A stretch of DNA of 64,000 nt from Amphiura filiformis (taxonomy: Eukaryota; Echinodermata; Ophiuroidea; Amphilepidida; Amphiuridae): the NCBI RefSeq assembly GCF_039555335.1, contig NC_092646.1, positions 18,996,029 through 19,060,028 on the forward strand. Reading direction: 5' to 3'. Below are positions 11,321 through 23,400 of this stretch, piece by piece. The notes below the pieces were generated by a model, which saw only the letters and a list, made by a program, of their open reading frames with translations, did no database searches and was not told the DNA's origin. A program made the translations under genes and the position numbers. Within the stretch, counting starts at the first letter, position 1, and each line of letters starts with the position of its first letter.

Positions 11321-12730
11321 GACCCTCTTCAATCGTTAGAATAAAGATATAAATGTGTTTTCGGGATATTTTTCTTTTTCATTATTATCACCAAACGTGA
11401 TAATATGAGATATTTCTTATGTGCGTGGGCCGATATGTGACTTCGTATACTAAACTGAGTTCATGTATCAAGACAGTGGTTGCAACATAAACTAACCACG
11501 ATAGAATAACAAGTGTATTCAATGGTAGGATCAGGCACCTTATAATGTTGTATTAAAATATATAACGAAAAATCACTAATTTCGCAAGCTATTTATATAA
11601 CACATACTTTATTAGTTTTGCTCTTGAAAATAGCATTTCACAACATGCCCAGAATATATTTAAATAAAATAATTGATACATTCCTTATCAAAATAATCGG
11701 AACCGGGATATGAGACATTAGAACAGAAACCTTTTTAAACGTCTCATATAGATATAAAGTTGCTAATATTAATATGTATGCTACTAACAGAAAAGGGAAT
11801 ATGTGATAATGATCTGATCTGATAATCTATATAAATATCACAGGGGTTGTTTGTATCCTGAAAACTTTGCGAAAAGAGATGCAAAAAGTTTTTTTTTTTT
11901 CAAAGTGCCCCTGACAAAAAATGAAAGAGGATAGTGCCCCCGAATCGGGAATTAAGGCAAAGGAAAAGAAAGGGGGCAAAGAGCCCGTCTGCCAAATTGC
12001 ATGCTGATTCGATGAGCCAATAGTATAATAAACAAATATTTATTTCTTGCTTCGCACGCACATTCTCCCTATAAGGCCCTTTGCACCCAGATCATGGGTC
12101 AAAATAGTGTAAATACAAACGTTTTGCGGGCACTTATTGTTTCAATAAAGCCGTTTTTGGAAGTTCGAATACTACTTACATCATGTACATTCTCTCTAAA
12201 AAGTATACTACCCTCCGATAATACCGGGTCAAAATTATGCAACCGGGTTTTTTTTTCGCTTAGGGCCCCGATTTTTTTGCCCGCGACCAAGAAACCTGAC
12301 TACGCCCATGCACATAGTGGAATATTGTGCAAATCTATTTTATAGGCCACTGGAATAGCAACGGTTTCAAATGTGTTATTAAGCATACATTATTTTTTGT
12401 ATGTGCATGGCTGTTATAATATATAGCTGCCATTTTTAAATTTGTCAAACAACACCACTTTATTGATTTATTTTTATCTTTCAAACAAACATGCACTTTA
12501 TATATAGGGGGACCAAGTCCAATGAGTGACCAATATTACGATGCAACACTGATCCGAACTTTGAAACGCTGATATGACGACACACACCACCAGTGAGGTT
12601 TTGGCAAAATAATTACCCAAAATCGATGCGAATATAAACAGGGATACTGGGATACATGCACGTGATGCAGGAATATACAAGTTTATTCTTGGTACTGGCA
12701 CACGTTATTTGATAGCATGTAAAACTACGT
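11321..12730. other. intergenic, possible decayed DNA transposon
   Basis: No gene. The stretch 11,860-12,310 has G/C-run strings (GCCCCCGAATCGGG, GGGCCCCGATTTTTTTGCCC) of the sort found at the ends of non-autonomous DNA elements, but no TIR pair could be matched. Confidence 0.3.
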
Positions 12731-12904
12731 CATTATTAAGAAAAGGTGAACACTGAAGGCGCTATTTATCTTAAATCGTGTTTTCACCTTTACAAGGGGT
12801 AGATACTGGTATAATGACATTAAAACATCAGAAAAATAACATATATCAACGACATTTCCAACCAACATATCATCACGAAATGTTAGGAATAACTTACGTA
12901 TATG

Positions 12905-13205
12905 TAAATATGAAAACATATGAAGACCTGAGCGCAAGAAGACCGTAAGTCCACTTGGCCCCTCAACATGTATACACAAAAGTTACGTATAGTTTCTTAG
13001 GGTTTTATAATATTTAATACATGTTCCTGGGTGAAAACATCATGAAAGGTTGTGAAATATTTGTTTTGCACCCTGAACATGTATAAAACATTACCAAACT
13101 ATACGAAACTCCCGGACGAAACTATACGAAACTTTAGTGTATACATGTTGAGGGGCCAAGTGGACTTACAGTCTTCTTGCGCTCAGGTCTTCATATGTAA
13201 ACAGC
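12905..13205. repeat. Inverted repeat with roughly 80-bp arms
   Basis: The left arm (about 12,910-12,985) contains GAAGACCTGAGCGCAAGAAG and GGCCCCTCAACATGTATAC. The right arm (about 13,137-13,200) is its complement in reverse order. Weaker complementarity may extend outwards: GAAGGCGCT at about 12,755 and AGCGCCTTC at about 13,203. It is probably a hairpin-type MITE. Target sites were not resolved. Confidence 0.6.
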
Positions 13206-13210
13206 GCCTT

Positions 13211-14029
13211 CAATTTGCCCACCAATATACAGTTTATAGAATAAACAATACCACAAACAAGCAAAAAAATATATATAGGCCTATATGTACATAATTAGTG
13301 TGATAATTGTTGGTATTGTCTAGGTCTAAAATTGACAATTATATACCGTAAATGTTTTGTTTGAAAATTTACTAAATGTTCACATCAAACAACCCTGGGC
13401 ATGCATCACCAGGCCATCAATTCGTATATTATCTGGGCGTAAATGTCTCAGATTTAGCATTGTTTTTGTACATAGATATTTTAAATTACAGTGTTGTTGC
13501 TGGAAACTATCTCGATCAGTGCAGAATGAAACTAATTGAAAGGATACTTATTTATAGTTACCCCGTATAAATTTCAGGGAGGGGGGTTAGATTTTGTGCA
13601 ATATGTTGGCAAAAAAATTTGATCACATTTCTCCCAAACACCAAAGGAAAAAAACCCACTGGGCTCCTGCTTCTACCGTGGCGTGGCCGATACTACATCA
13701 ATAATGTTTGTGCAACTTTAGTGGTGGCATTTTACCGGAGATAAAAACGCCGAATGCATTAAAAATATGAATCTCACGGGCGGCGTGAGTAACGACACGG
13801 GTAGAGCAGTTTTCTTATTGTTGTCATTACCGCTCGCTATCTACAGGTGATTCCTCTCAGCTACGAAAATGAAGAACCGGAATGACGAACTTCGATACAT
13901 TGGTCAATTATATATACTTCAGCTAAAACAGGCGGCTTTTTGATGACTGCAGATCTAACATTGAGACCTCTTTTCATTTCTTTGAACATCTTACATTTAA
14001 CAGGTAAAATACACTAACGGCTAAATAAC
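13211..14029 (+). promoter_or_regulatory. Upstream region and likely 5'UTR of the SLC15-like gene
   Basis: No ORF of interest. A relatively CG-rich patch (13,740-13,850) follows an ATAAAAA string, and a pyrimidine-rich CATTTAACAG just before 14,004 could be a 3' splice site for a 5'UTR exon. Both are weak signals, and the transcription start is not determinable here. Confidence 0.25.
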
Positions 14030-14453
14030 ATGGCAGCAACAAACATTTCAGACAAATCGCCTCTTGTTAACGATGACTCAGATGCAAATGCCATCTCACA
14101 TTATTCGAGTTTAAGCATTAACCCAGACATTGAGGCTAAAAAGCGGCTGACCCCTCCTACTCCTCCAACAACACCCCCATCCCTATTACCCTCTGGTAGA
14201 TTGCACACTCGTCTGAGTCTTCTCTGCATCCTTTTCTGCGAACTCTGTGAGAGACTAACTTTTTATAGTATATCTGGTAACTTAGTGTTGTTCTGTACCA
14301 GCGAGTTGGGTTTCACGAGTGATTCAGCTGCGACCATCTCGCTGGTGTTTTCGGGAACTGCTTTCTTCTCACCGGTGTTTGGAGGGTGGTTTGCCGACTC
14401 CATTGCTGGGAAGTATAACACTATTTATGGAGGGTTGCTGGTTTATATCATCG
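14030..14453 (+). CDS. SLC15-like exon 1 (residues 1-141)
   Basis: Starts at ATG 14,030 after a stop-containing leader. It holds a Ser/Pro-rich cytosolic N-terminus, TM1 with the ELCER proton-coupling motif, and the GGWFADSIAGKY signature. It ends in phase 1 at TCG|GTAAGT. Confidence 0.9.
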
Positions 14454-17400
14454 GTAAGTTATAATTGTTATAATTCTACCCTGAAGCGTTAGATTATAAA
14501 CTTTATTCCTGATTAAAGTTTTCAATCTTTGCTGCTGGCTCTAATAACACCTGTCTAAGGACCTGGTGCTCAATATTTCGAAGTCAATCATTTTGATGGC
14601 TCTCTGCGAACGCCGACGAATAGTGTAGCCACTTCACTGGTTGCGAAATCCCAAGCAGTTATGGCCATTGAGTTCGCAACTGCTTACCATCTGCTTGCTC
14701 TGCGGTTTTTCATTCATTACTCGAAACCCTTATCGTGTTTATATTTAAGCATATTCAACCATAGTTTGACGTTTTTCAAACAAGTCCAGGCTACCAGGTG
14801 ATTATGCATAACTGGCAGATGATTGACCGGCAGCCTGGATTTGTTGGAAAAACGTCCAATGATGTGTTGAATATGCTAAAATGTTTATTGTAGGTACTTA
14901 CTGGAGTCTAACCACCGTGAGCAATTTGCGGATCATTCGATATAATCCGGTAAGTATTGTCATTCATCAACGAACTCAAGGACAATACTTTGTTAGGATA
15001 TTGTTGTCAAGTGTTATAAGCCGGTTGCGTCAAATGGATGAGAAGGTCCGATCAAGCAGATGAAAGGGTGACTGAACTTGGCATTTTATCGGGCAGACAC
15101 ACATTTTGATAGTGTATATCATATCGTAACAGTATTTTATTTTTCAGAAGAGTTACATATTTAACTTGTATCGACGTTGGTCTGCGGCTTGGATTCCGAG
15201 CACGCCGATTAGATAATCGGCGAGATTAAGCACTAGATCCTAAGATGTTTTATCTTTGCGTCACCAGACTCCGTGAATGGTGTGAAGGGCGTAACTCAGT
15301 CTAAGAGGAAATGTCTTAAATTTACGGGACCTGTATAAACTGGCAGCGCCTATGCGGATATGGGGGGGTGATATTACCTTATATGGTTCCGTCATTGAAA
15401 TTGCCGGTCTATGACCCCGAACATGTTGCAATGGAACACAAAGTACATGTAGGGTCAATAGCAAACACCTTGCCAAGTTAGATATGAATGATTCCAAATT
15501 ACTTGTCTTTGATATGTTTCTCCCTTGCAGGTGCTGCACTGCTTCCCATAATATCCATACATTATGAAGACATCAACCCCAATCTTAGCCTCTCAGATTC
15601 TGCCAAGCAAGGGTATTTCATCTTCGCGTTGGTCACCATAGCCATAGGTACTGGTGGTATTAAGGCAAATGTAGGACCATTTGGAGCACAACAACTCGAC
15701 AATGCAGGAGAAAAAGCTGTTCAGATATTCTTTAATTGGTAAGATCTTGACAAGTTGACATGGTATGAGGCACTGTACGAGCCGCTATTTTGTTTTCTAA
15801 ATAAACTTGCCGGGACCTATTAAAGAGAAAGCCCCGCCAGAGCAGTTCTTTTGGAATGAACCAAACCTGCCTGGTTATCAAATTAATCAGTAACAAGGTT
15901 CTCTCTGAATTTGACATTCTAATTCATGTTTTAATGCTATTGCATCAATTAGCAACTGTCAAATTCAGAGATAACCTTGTAAGTTGTCACTGATTAAAAT
16001 GATAACCAAGCAGATTTGGTTCACCCAGAAAAAGTGATTTGGTGGGGCTTCCTCTAAAGATCGTTACCTTGTATTAGAGCAGGAGAAATAAATATTCAGA
16101 TCAGGGACGAAAAAAAAAATCAAATCATCGACGGCTGCTAACTGTGCCGGACGCGTAATGTTTTTCTGCAACCATAACGAGACGCAAAATTTTATTAAAT
16201 CCTAACCCTAACCATAACCCTAATTTCAATCAATACTAACAGCCACGCATAACTGTTGCTTCTCAAATCCTATGACATTGAATGATAATGTATTATTTAC
16301 TTCAGGTTTTATTGGTTTATCAACGTGGGGACTGTTTTGTCATTCTCATTTGTTGTGTTCGTTCAGCAAACTTACGGCTTTGCGTTGGGGTACACGATCC
16401 CGGCTGTTTCCATAGTGATATCACTTGTCCTCCTTCTCGTTGGAAAGACTTTGTACATCCTACGACCTCCTGAGGGTATGTGTTTATTAGTGTCGCATTA
16501 TCGACCTCTATTGTAGATCAATCACTCCTCTTTCTAGATAAAATTTTGATATATGAATTATGATTTTCAAAATTAAAAAAAAAATCGGAAAAGTGTCGAA
16601 TTTTGCCTGAAGCCAAACTTTCGAAAAGGTACAGATGTGAGTGAAACGTACATTGACTCATCAAAATGTGTAATTTCGATTACGAATTACGATCCAGTCT
16701 GTATGCATATTCTTTGATAATCAATAAGCGATGCAGAGTTACAGCAGTTCAGGGCAATGCATTCCAAAAATAGTTTGGACCCATCGCTTTTGTAATTAAC
16801 CCTGTTACCATGTTACACCACTACTTCTACAGCGAATCAGAAAATACAAATCTCATTTGTATCGTGTTTTAGGAAGCCCGATGACAACAGTGACCAAAGT
16901 AGTTGTATCCGGTGTTTCTCAATGCGGACATCCTAACGAAACTGACCCAGAACCAGATACGGTGGAAAGCTGTATTGACCACGTCAAAGAGAGACACGGG
17001 GGAATGTTTCCCGATCAGACAGTTGAAGATGTGAAGACTTTGGGAGGCATTTTGCCAATATTTGCTACAATTATTTTCTATTGGACCGTTAACTTTCAGG
17101 TAAAGTTAGTTACAAAAGTTGCTACGGACGAAAGTGAATAATAAAAGTAACTTTGGAATGACACTAAAGTTTAAAGAGGAAACCCCGCCAGAGCAGTTCT
17201 TCTGGAGGTGACCCAAACCTGCCTGGTTATCAAATTAATCAGTGACACGGTTATCTCTGAATGGATTTAATAGGTGCAAATTGATGCAATAACATTAAAA
17301 CATCAATTAGCACCATTCAAATTCAGAGATAACATTGTCACTGATTATTTTGATAACCAGGCAGTTTTGGATCACCCCAGAAGAACCGCTCTGGCGGGGC

Positions 17401-20400
17401 TTCCTCTTTAGGTAATTACCAATTGCATAAATTTGGAAAATTAAAGGAATAATAACGAAACAAACAAGTGGAAATATTGACCATTTGCTTTTACGCTCAT
17501 TTTCCTTAGACACAAACTACATTCATATTACAAGGAGAGCGGTTAAAACTAAAGTACGGCGAATTCACTCTCCCTGTGGCGTCTCTAAACCTCTTCTCGT
17601 CTATCAGTATCCTACTATTGATTCCTGTGGTAGATAGATTGATTTACCCAGTATTTGAAGAGTTGGGGAAGCCACTAAAACTACTTCAGAGAATTGGTAA
17701 GGTACATTGTAACATTCCTGGCGGCATAGTGACTACAGCGCACTGGAACTCTGCAGTTACCACCGCGCCGCCGTCGTTTTTGGACCGGCGGCGTGGAAAC
17801 AGGGGTGTAGTTTCTGATGCGGTGGAGTAACGGTGTCGTGACGCCGAGTCACACAAATAAGAATCCTACCATGTAGTTAAAACCATTAATTCCGAATTCA
17901 AGATGACAAGTCGATTATTGTGTCAATGGATTCAGATGATGTTTTTGAGGTGATCCAGTGTTTGAGCAATCCTCTTACGTCCCTTCAAAGATTAAAATGA
18001 CCAGAGGTTCCCAAGCTCTTCACGTCGATAAGCTTTGGAACGTTTGTGTGAGCTTTTTGTAGAATGTCTAATAGAAAAAATATTCTTTCCATTCCAATTT
18101 CCACTACAGATAAGTTTTTGATTCTCTATATTTTCTTCCATACAAGGTATAGGAATGGTTCTGGTTAGCATCGCAGCTGTTATTGCCGCCATAGTAGAGA
18201 TGTCCAGGAAGAACATCATGCAAGAAGGCGGATGGGAGGTACAGATACTTGCCGGGGAATCATTCAATGCATCAACTCTGTCTGTCTTTGTACAGATTCC
18301 AGAGTATATGCTGGTAGGCGCTAGCGAAGTATTTACAAGTATTGCCGGTAAGCAATTGGTTAATATGTACATGATGCGACCTATTTGTCAGATGGGACTG
18401 TCCTCCTGCTACCCTTCTGCATTATTCCTCTGTGTCGTTTGGTTAAGTGACACGCATGCATCATTCCTTTGTGACATCACATGACTTGACAAGAGCAGAG
18501 TTCATGGCGAAATGTGATATTATTTATCCTTTTAACTGCATATCGTTTTAACTGCTTGAAGTATACTTTAACAAACAAAATGTGAGCTCTGAAATCCTTG
18601 TTTTGTTTTGTTTTTAAATTAGGGCTAGGGGACACATAGCTGGTAAGAATTTGTTTATTATTTTTGTGTACCCATTTTTTCAATTGAAGACCCTTTCAGG
18701 CTTCATAACTGATATTATAGGGTATGACAGCTTGACGCGTGAAATGACACTACACATTTAAGCTTCAATATCTCAGGATATCCATTCAGGTCTGACAAAA
18801 AAAGACTGTAAATGAAAAGATGATCACAGTGTAAGCTCTTTCGCAGTTCCCCGCGTAGTTCGTGCAGAGCGGACAAACCTATATCGACAGGATCTGTAAG
18901 CCTGGCAACAGCAAATTGATTCTGATGTATCATTTTGATATAATTAATGTTGTTATAAGAATATTCTTCTTGTCAAAACCTCATATATCTACTGACCTGA
19001 CAGTTTCGGCCAGTATCGAAGGCCATCATCGGAATGATGCACAGCGTCAGCATTTCGATATCTTCGTATCAGAAATTGTCATGATAGTAGCTCGAATCCA
19101 CACATGGCTAGTATGTTCCGCCATTGGTGGTTTCTAGAGAGAGGCCGGGGGATTCTTTGACGCGGCGAGCTCCCAAATTATTTTCCTTGTCAATAATTTG
19201 ACGCCGTCCAAATTGATCATAATCATGATTAATGTCAAACTGCGTGGTCTGTGATTGCTGAATTGGATTGTTCGCTTTCAGATTATTTCCTAGTTTGTCT
19301 AGTAAAGTTTCATTTACTTTACATTTTGCTACTTTTAGCGATTCCTTTTCATGTTTACCCAATCTAGTTTTTAAAAACGACGACACCCACATATAGCATG
19401 TATAGGTAGAGTCATAATTTGCGCAAGGTATCTAATACACGCAATCGGTCATACACCGGGTTCTCTTTTGTTCTTGGGGTTAAATAACAATTTCCTCAGG
19501 GTAGTATGAGGACGTACCGCGGCGGCAATACCATGCCTTCTAAAAATACGAGAGGTCGTTTCAGACAAAATCTCAATGGATGATGAAAAGTCCTTTGTTT
19601 TTCTTTATAGAATCCTTGCTCTTAATTAGGGTTCCCATCTGTTTATTGTCCATTTTACTTGATAAAACGTCCATATTATCATCTATTTCCTACGGTGGAA
19701 AACATTCTTAGAATTTACGGCACTCCTAATTCGCAAACCAGGTAACAAAGTGAGGGCGTTTGAAGTACACATGGACATTTACTTCCCAAACACCTAGAGC
19801 CATAGGTTACTCATTATCGCCTTTAGTAGGAGGAACGGATCAGGAATAATTAATTTTAGCTGAAAAAGGTGAAACATATGACACGTGCGGTCTGTTAATG
19901 TTTAAAATTTACCCGCCCAACAGTTGGATCACTCACACTAGGTATGTCTCACGTCCCTGTCTCAATCCGCCCGCCACTTTTATGCTACTTTTATGCTGAC
20001 AAGTATTGGTGTTCTGATTGCAAATATTAATTATGTTCACTCTAGGTCTAGAATTTGCTTACTCCCAGTCACCGACATATATGCAGGGGATCGTGATGGG
20101 TATGTGGCTGGCTACTATCGGGTTAGGGAACTATGTCGGATCCTTATATGTGACTATTGTCAACTCAGTAACCAGAGAACTTGGTACGTAATAACTCGTA
20201 TATAATGACAGATGCACAAGGCACTGACAAATATTAGCAAGATATTTTAAGCTATGTCTCTTTTAAAGACGAAGCCCACCCGAGCAGTTCTTATGGGTAA
20301 ACCAAACCTGCCTGGTTATCAAATTAATCAGGAACAAGGTTATCTCTGAATTTGACATTTCCTAATTGATTTTTTAATGTTATTGCATCAATTAGCACCT

Positions 20401-23400
20401 GTCAAATTCAGAGATAAGCTTGTCACTGATTAATTTGATTACCATGTAGGTATGGTTCACCCAAGAAGAACTGCTCTGGCGGGGCATCCTAAAGGATAGC
20501 AGAATTTATCTGCGCTTCTCAACAAGTCGCTTAACATGCTTAAGTTAATTTAGGACGGTTTGATCTGATAGTTATTCATTCATTCGTTCGTTCGTTCATT
20601 CTTTCATTCATTCATTCATTCATTCATTCATTCATTCATTCATTCATTCATTCATTCATTCATTCATTCATTCATTAAAGGTTTATTACACATTTGTCAT
20701 GCAACAATTTTGCAAAGATACACGTATAAAAACATTACAATATTTTTAAATATAGAAAAATCATTAAGACAAGATCAATTTACATAGTTAAACCATCCAC
20801 ACATTCATTTTCAACCATTCACCCACATGTACATCACAACACCCACCCCTGTACCCCACATCCACTCATAAACTATCACTCCCACAATATCACACCCACC
20901 GACCTTACACACTGGCACCCACCACATAACACTATATTATACAGCCTATACCTCACACACCACTTACTTAATCTCTTTCCTGTCAATGCACCAGTGACTA
21001 CATACTCAATCCCTTTCTCGGCATACCCCTACATACTTTCTTAAATGAATTACTTAGCATAACATATTATATTGCACATTAATGGTGTGAGAGAAAATGT
21101 AAATAGCCTTGTAAAATAATTAAAAATCTAAAAACTAGGAGTCTTTCTTATTCCCCATATTGGCCATGTAAACCAGAGGGTTTTTCGCAACGCAATGTTC
21201 TACACCTGGGTATCGACAATTGGTCAGAATTTCTTAAAACTCTGCCATCAAAACTATAGGTGTAATATATATTGTTCCTGCTTGTTTTTTGAAATAATGT
21301 GCCCGCAGTGAAAATGTTGATTTTATTTGCAATTGTGTCCAATATTAAAATGCCCTTATGTAATAATGCTATGACGTTCTATATTTTGTGTGTAACGATA
21401 TTATGAAACTCACATATTATTCAGGATTTCCACTAACGAAAAAAGATGACGTTTTTAAAGCAAAACAAAGACATTTTTGCCTTTTTAGACTAAGAATTTA
21501 TCGAAAGGTCGTCAAAAAAGGCCATTCCATTTATTCACGCATCGCAAAACTATACATGAATGATCCCCAACTGTACCAACTAACCACACCCAAACTCATC
21601 ACCACACACCCTTACACAAGCAGTCGGGCTGAAAAGGCGACGAAAGAAAATATTTCCGTGATTAGGGAACAAACCAAAAGATTGATGACGTCCTATAAAC
21701 GAAAATAGTTTCATTTAGGGGAGAGAGGGTAAAATACTCGATTACGTTTGCAAAAAAAAAAATCGTATCTGCGGTGCAGATGTGACTTTCTTGCGGAAGA
21801 AACATATCATCTCAATTAGTACGTTTTATAGCGGGTTCGCCGTCGGACAAGTTTGGAACTGTCACGCTCAGGAAAAGCTCTGACCTCTTCAGGGCAAAGT
21901 GCCTAAAAATGAGATATGCGCCACTTGCCTACTGATGGCTCTGAAAAGAGCCGTTCACAGAAAACGGCCTCTTTTCAACATAAAACAAACAGGCCTCACC
22001 TATCTGCTAAAGTAAAAGGTTTGGTGGCTCGAACAAAAACCGGTTCACTGAAGACTGCGTCTGTCAACAGAGAACCAACATACCTCGCCTATCTGCTAAA
22101 GTGCAACGTTTGGTGGCTCTTAAAAAGAGAAAAGGGCCGCTCACTGAAGACTGCCCCTTGTCAACAGAGAACAAGCAGACCTCGCCTATGTACTAAAGTA
22201 AAAGGTTTGGTGGCTCTGAAAAGAGCCGTTCACCGAAGACTGCCTCTTGTCAATAGAGAACAAGAAGACCTCGCCTATCTGCTAAAGTAAAAGGTTTGGT
22301 GGCTCTGTAAAGAGCCGTTCACTGAAGACAGTCCCTTGTCAACATAGAACAATCAGACCTCGCCTATCTGCTCAAGTAAAAGATTTGGTGGTTCTGAAAA
22401 GAGAAAAGGGTCATTCACTGAAAATAAGTAGACCTCGCCTATCTGCTGATGCAATTGAATACATGAATACAAGACCCACCCAAGTCCATTGGAAGTGATT
22501 TTGAGAGAAAAACCTGTGTATCATTTTAATTCCTTCAGTTAGATTTACCTGGTCAATATGGTAAGTTTTACATGCAAATGAGTGGATTTAACTGTATTAG
22601 GTATGACGATTAGCATTTCAGGGACTTCGTGGGGTTCATTTTAAATGCTGGAATTGGGTGGTTTTTTTAATCAAATACAGAGACAACAATGTTAGAATGA
22701 GATTACCACTAGTAAGATAATACAAAATAAAGCACACAGGTATATATAATGTTGATAGGCATTCTGCCATGTAATATAAACCACACACTTTCCTTTATTA
22801 AACCCATTTTTTTTTCAAAAGTCACTCTCCAGCAAAGAAAGTGTTACAAGTGGACTTTTATACATACTGGATTTCAATCAATGTGTTACAAGACTCAAAT
22901 CATGGAATTGGTGTTTCATTCAGACACAGAGGATGAATTCGAGATGGTCTTTCATATATATGACAGGCCTATGTATAGCAACAATTTCCAATAACTCAAT
23001 TTGGCCAAAGTATGGACTTGGGTGGGTTTTGTATTCATATATTCAATTACAGAGAGTTTGAAACAAAGTAGGTTGTCCCGTTCATCTTTGTGTCAAGTTA
23101 AACAAAATAATATGCTGCCCATTATACAGACTGCCGTCGGGATAAGAGAATAAGACAATCATTTGACAACGATTGGATGCGTGAAGAGCGTAAATCACTT
23201 CATTGCGGGTGTGGTAGAGATTAGTGGCGTTGTGATTGGTTGTTAGCTGAGACCACAAAAACTGGAACCCCAAATAACATGTTATACGTACTTATTAGGG
23301 GTTCGAGGTAGTGGGTCCCTTTTTCCCGTCTGAGGGCTACCGTTTTCAAGATTGTACGAGAGTAATCTCAAAAATGGGGACCTAAAAGAACATGTTATAT

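Noticed and set aside
16199..16225. Telomere or chromosome-fusion point
   Set aside because: Only about four CCCTAA-like units inside an intron of an intact gene.
21916..22290. 124-codon plus-strand ORF over the stem-loop array
   Set aside because: It is an 89-bp tandem repeat read in shifting frames. It resembles no known protein, and its Lys/Arg content comes from the repeat.
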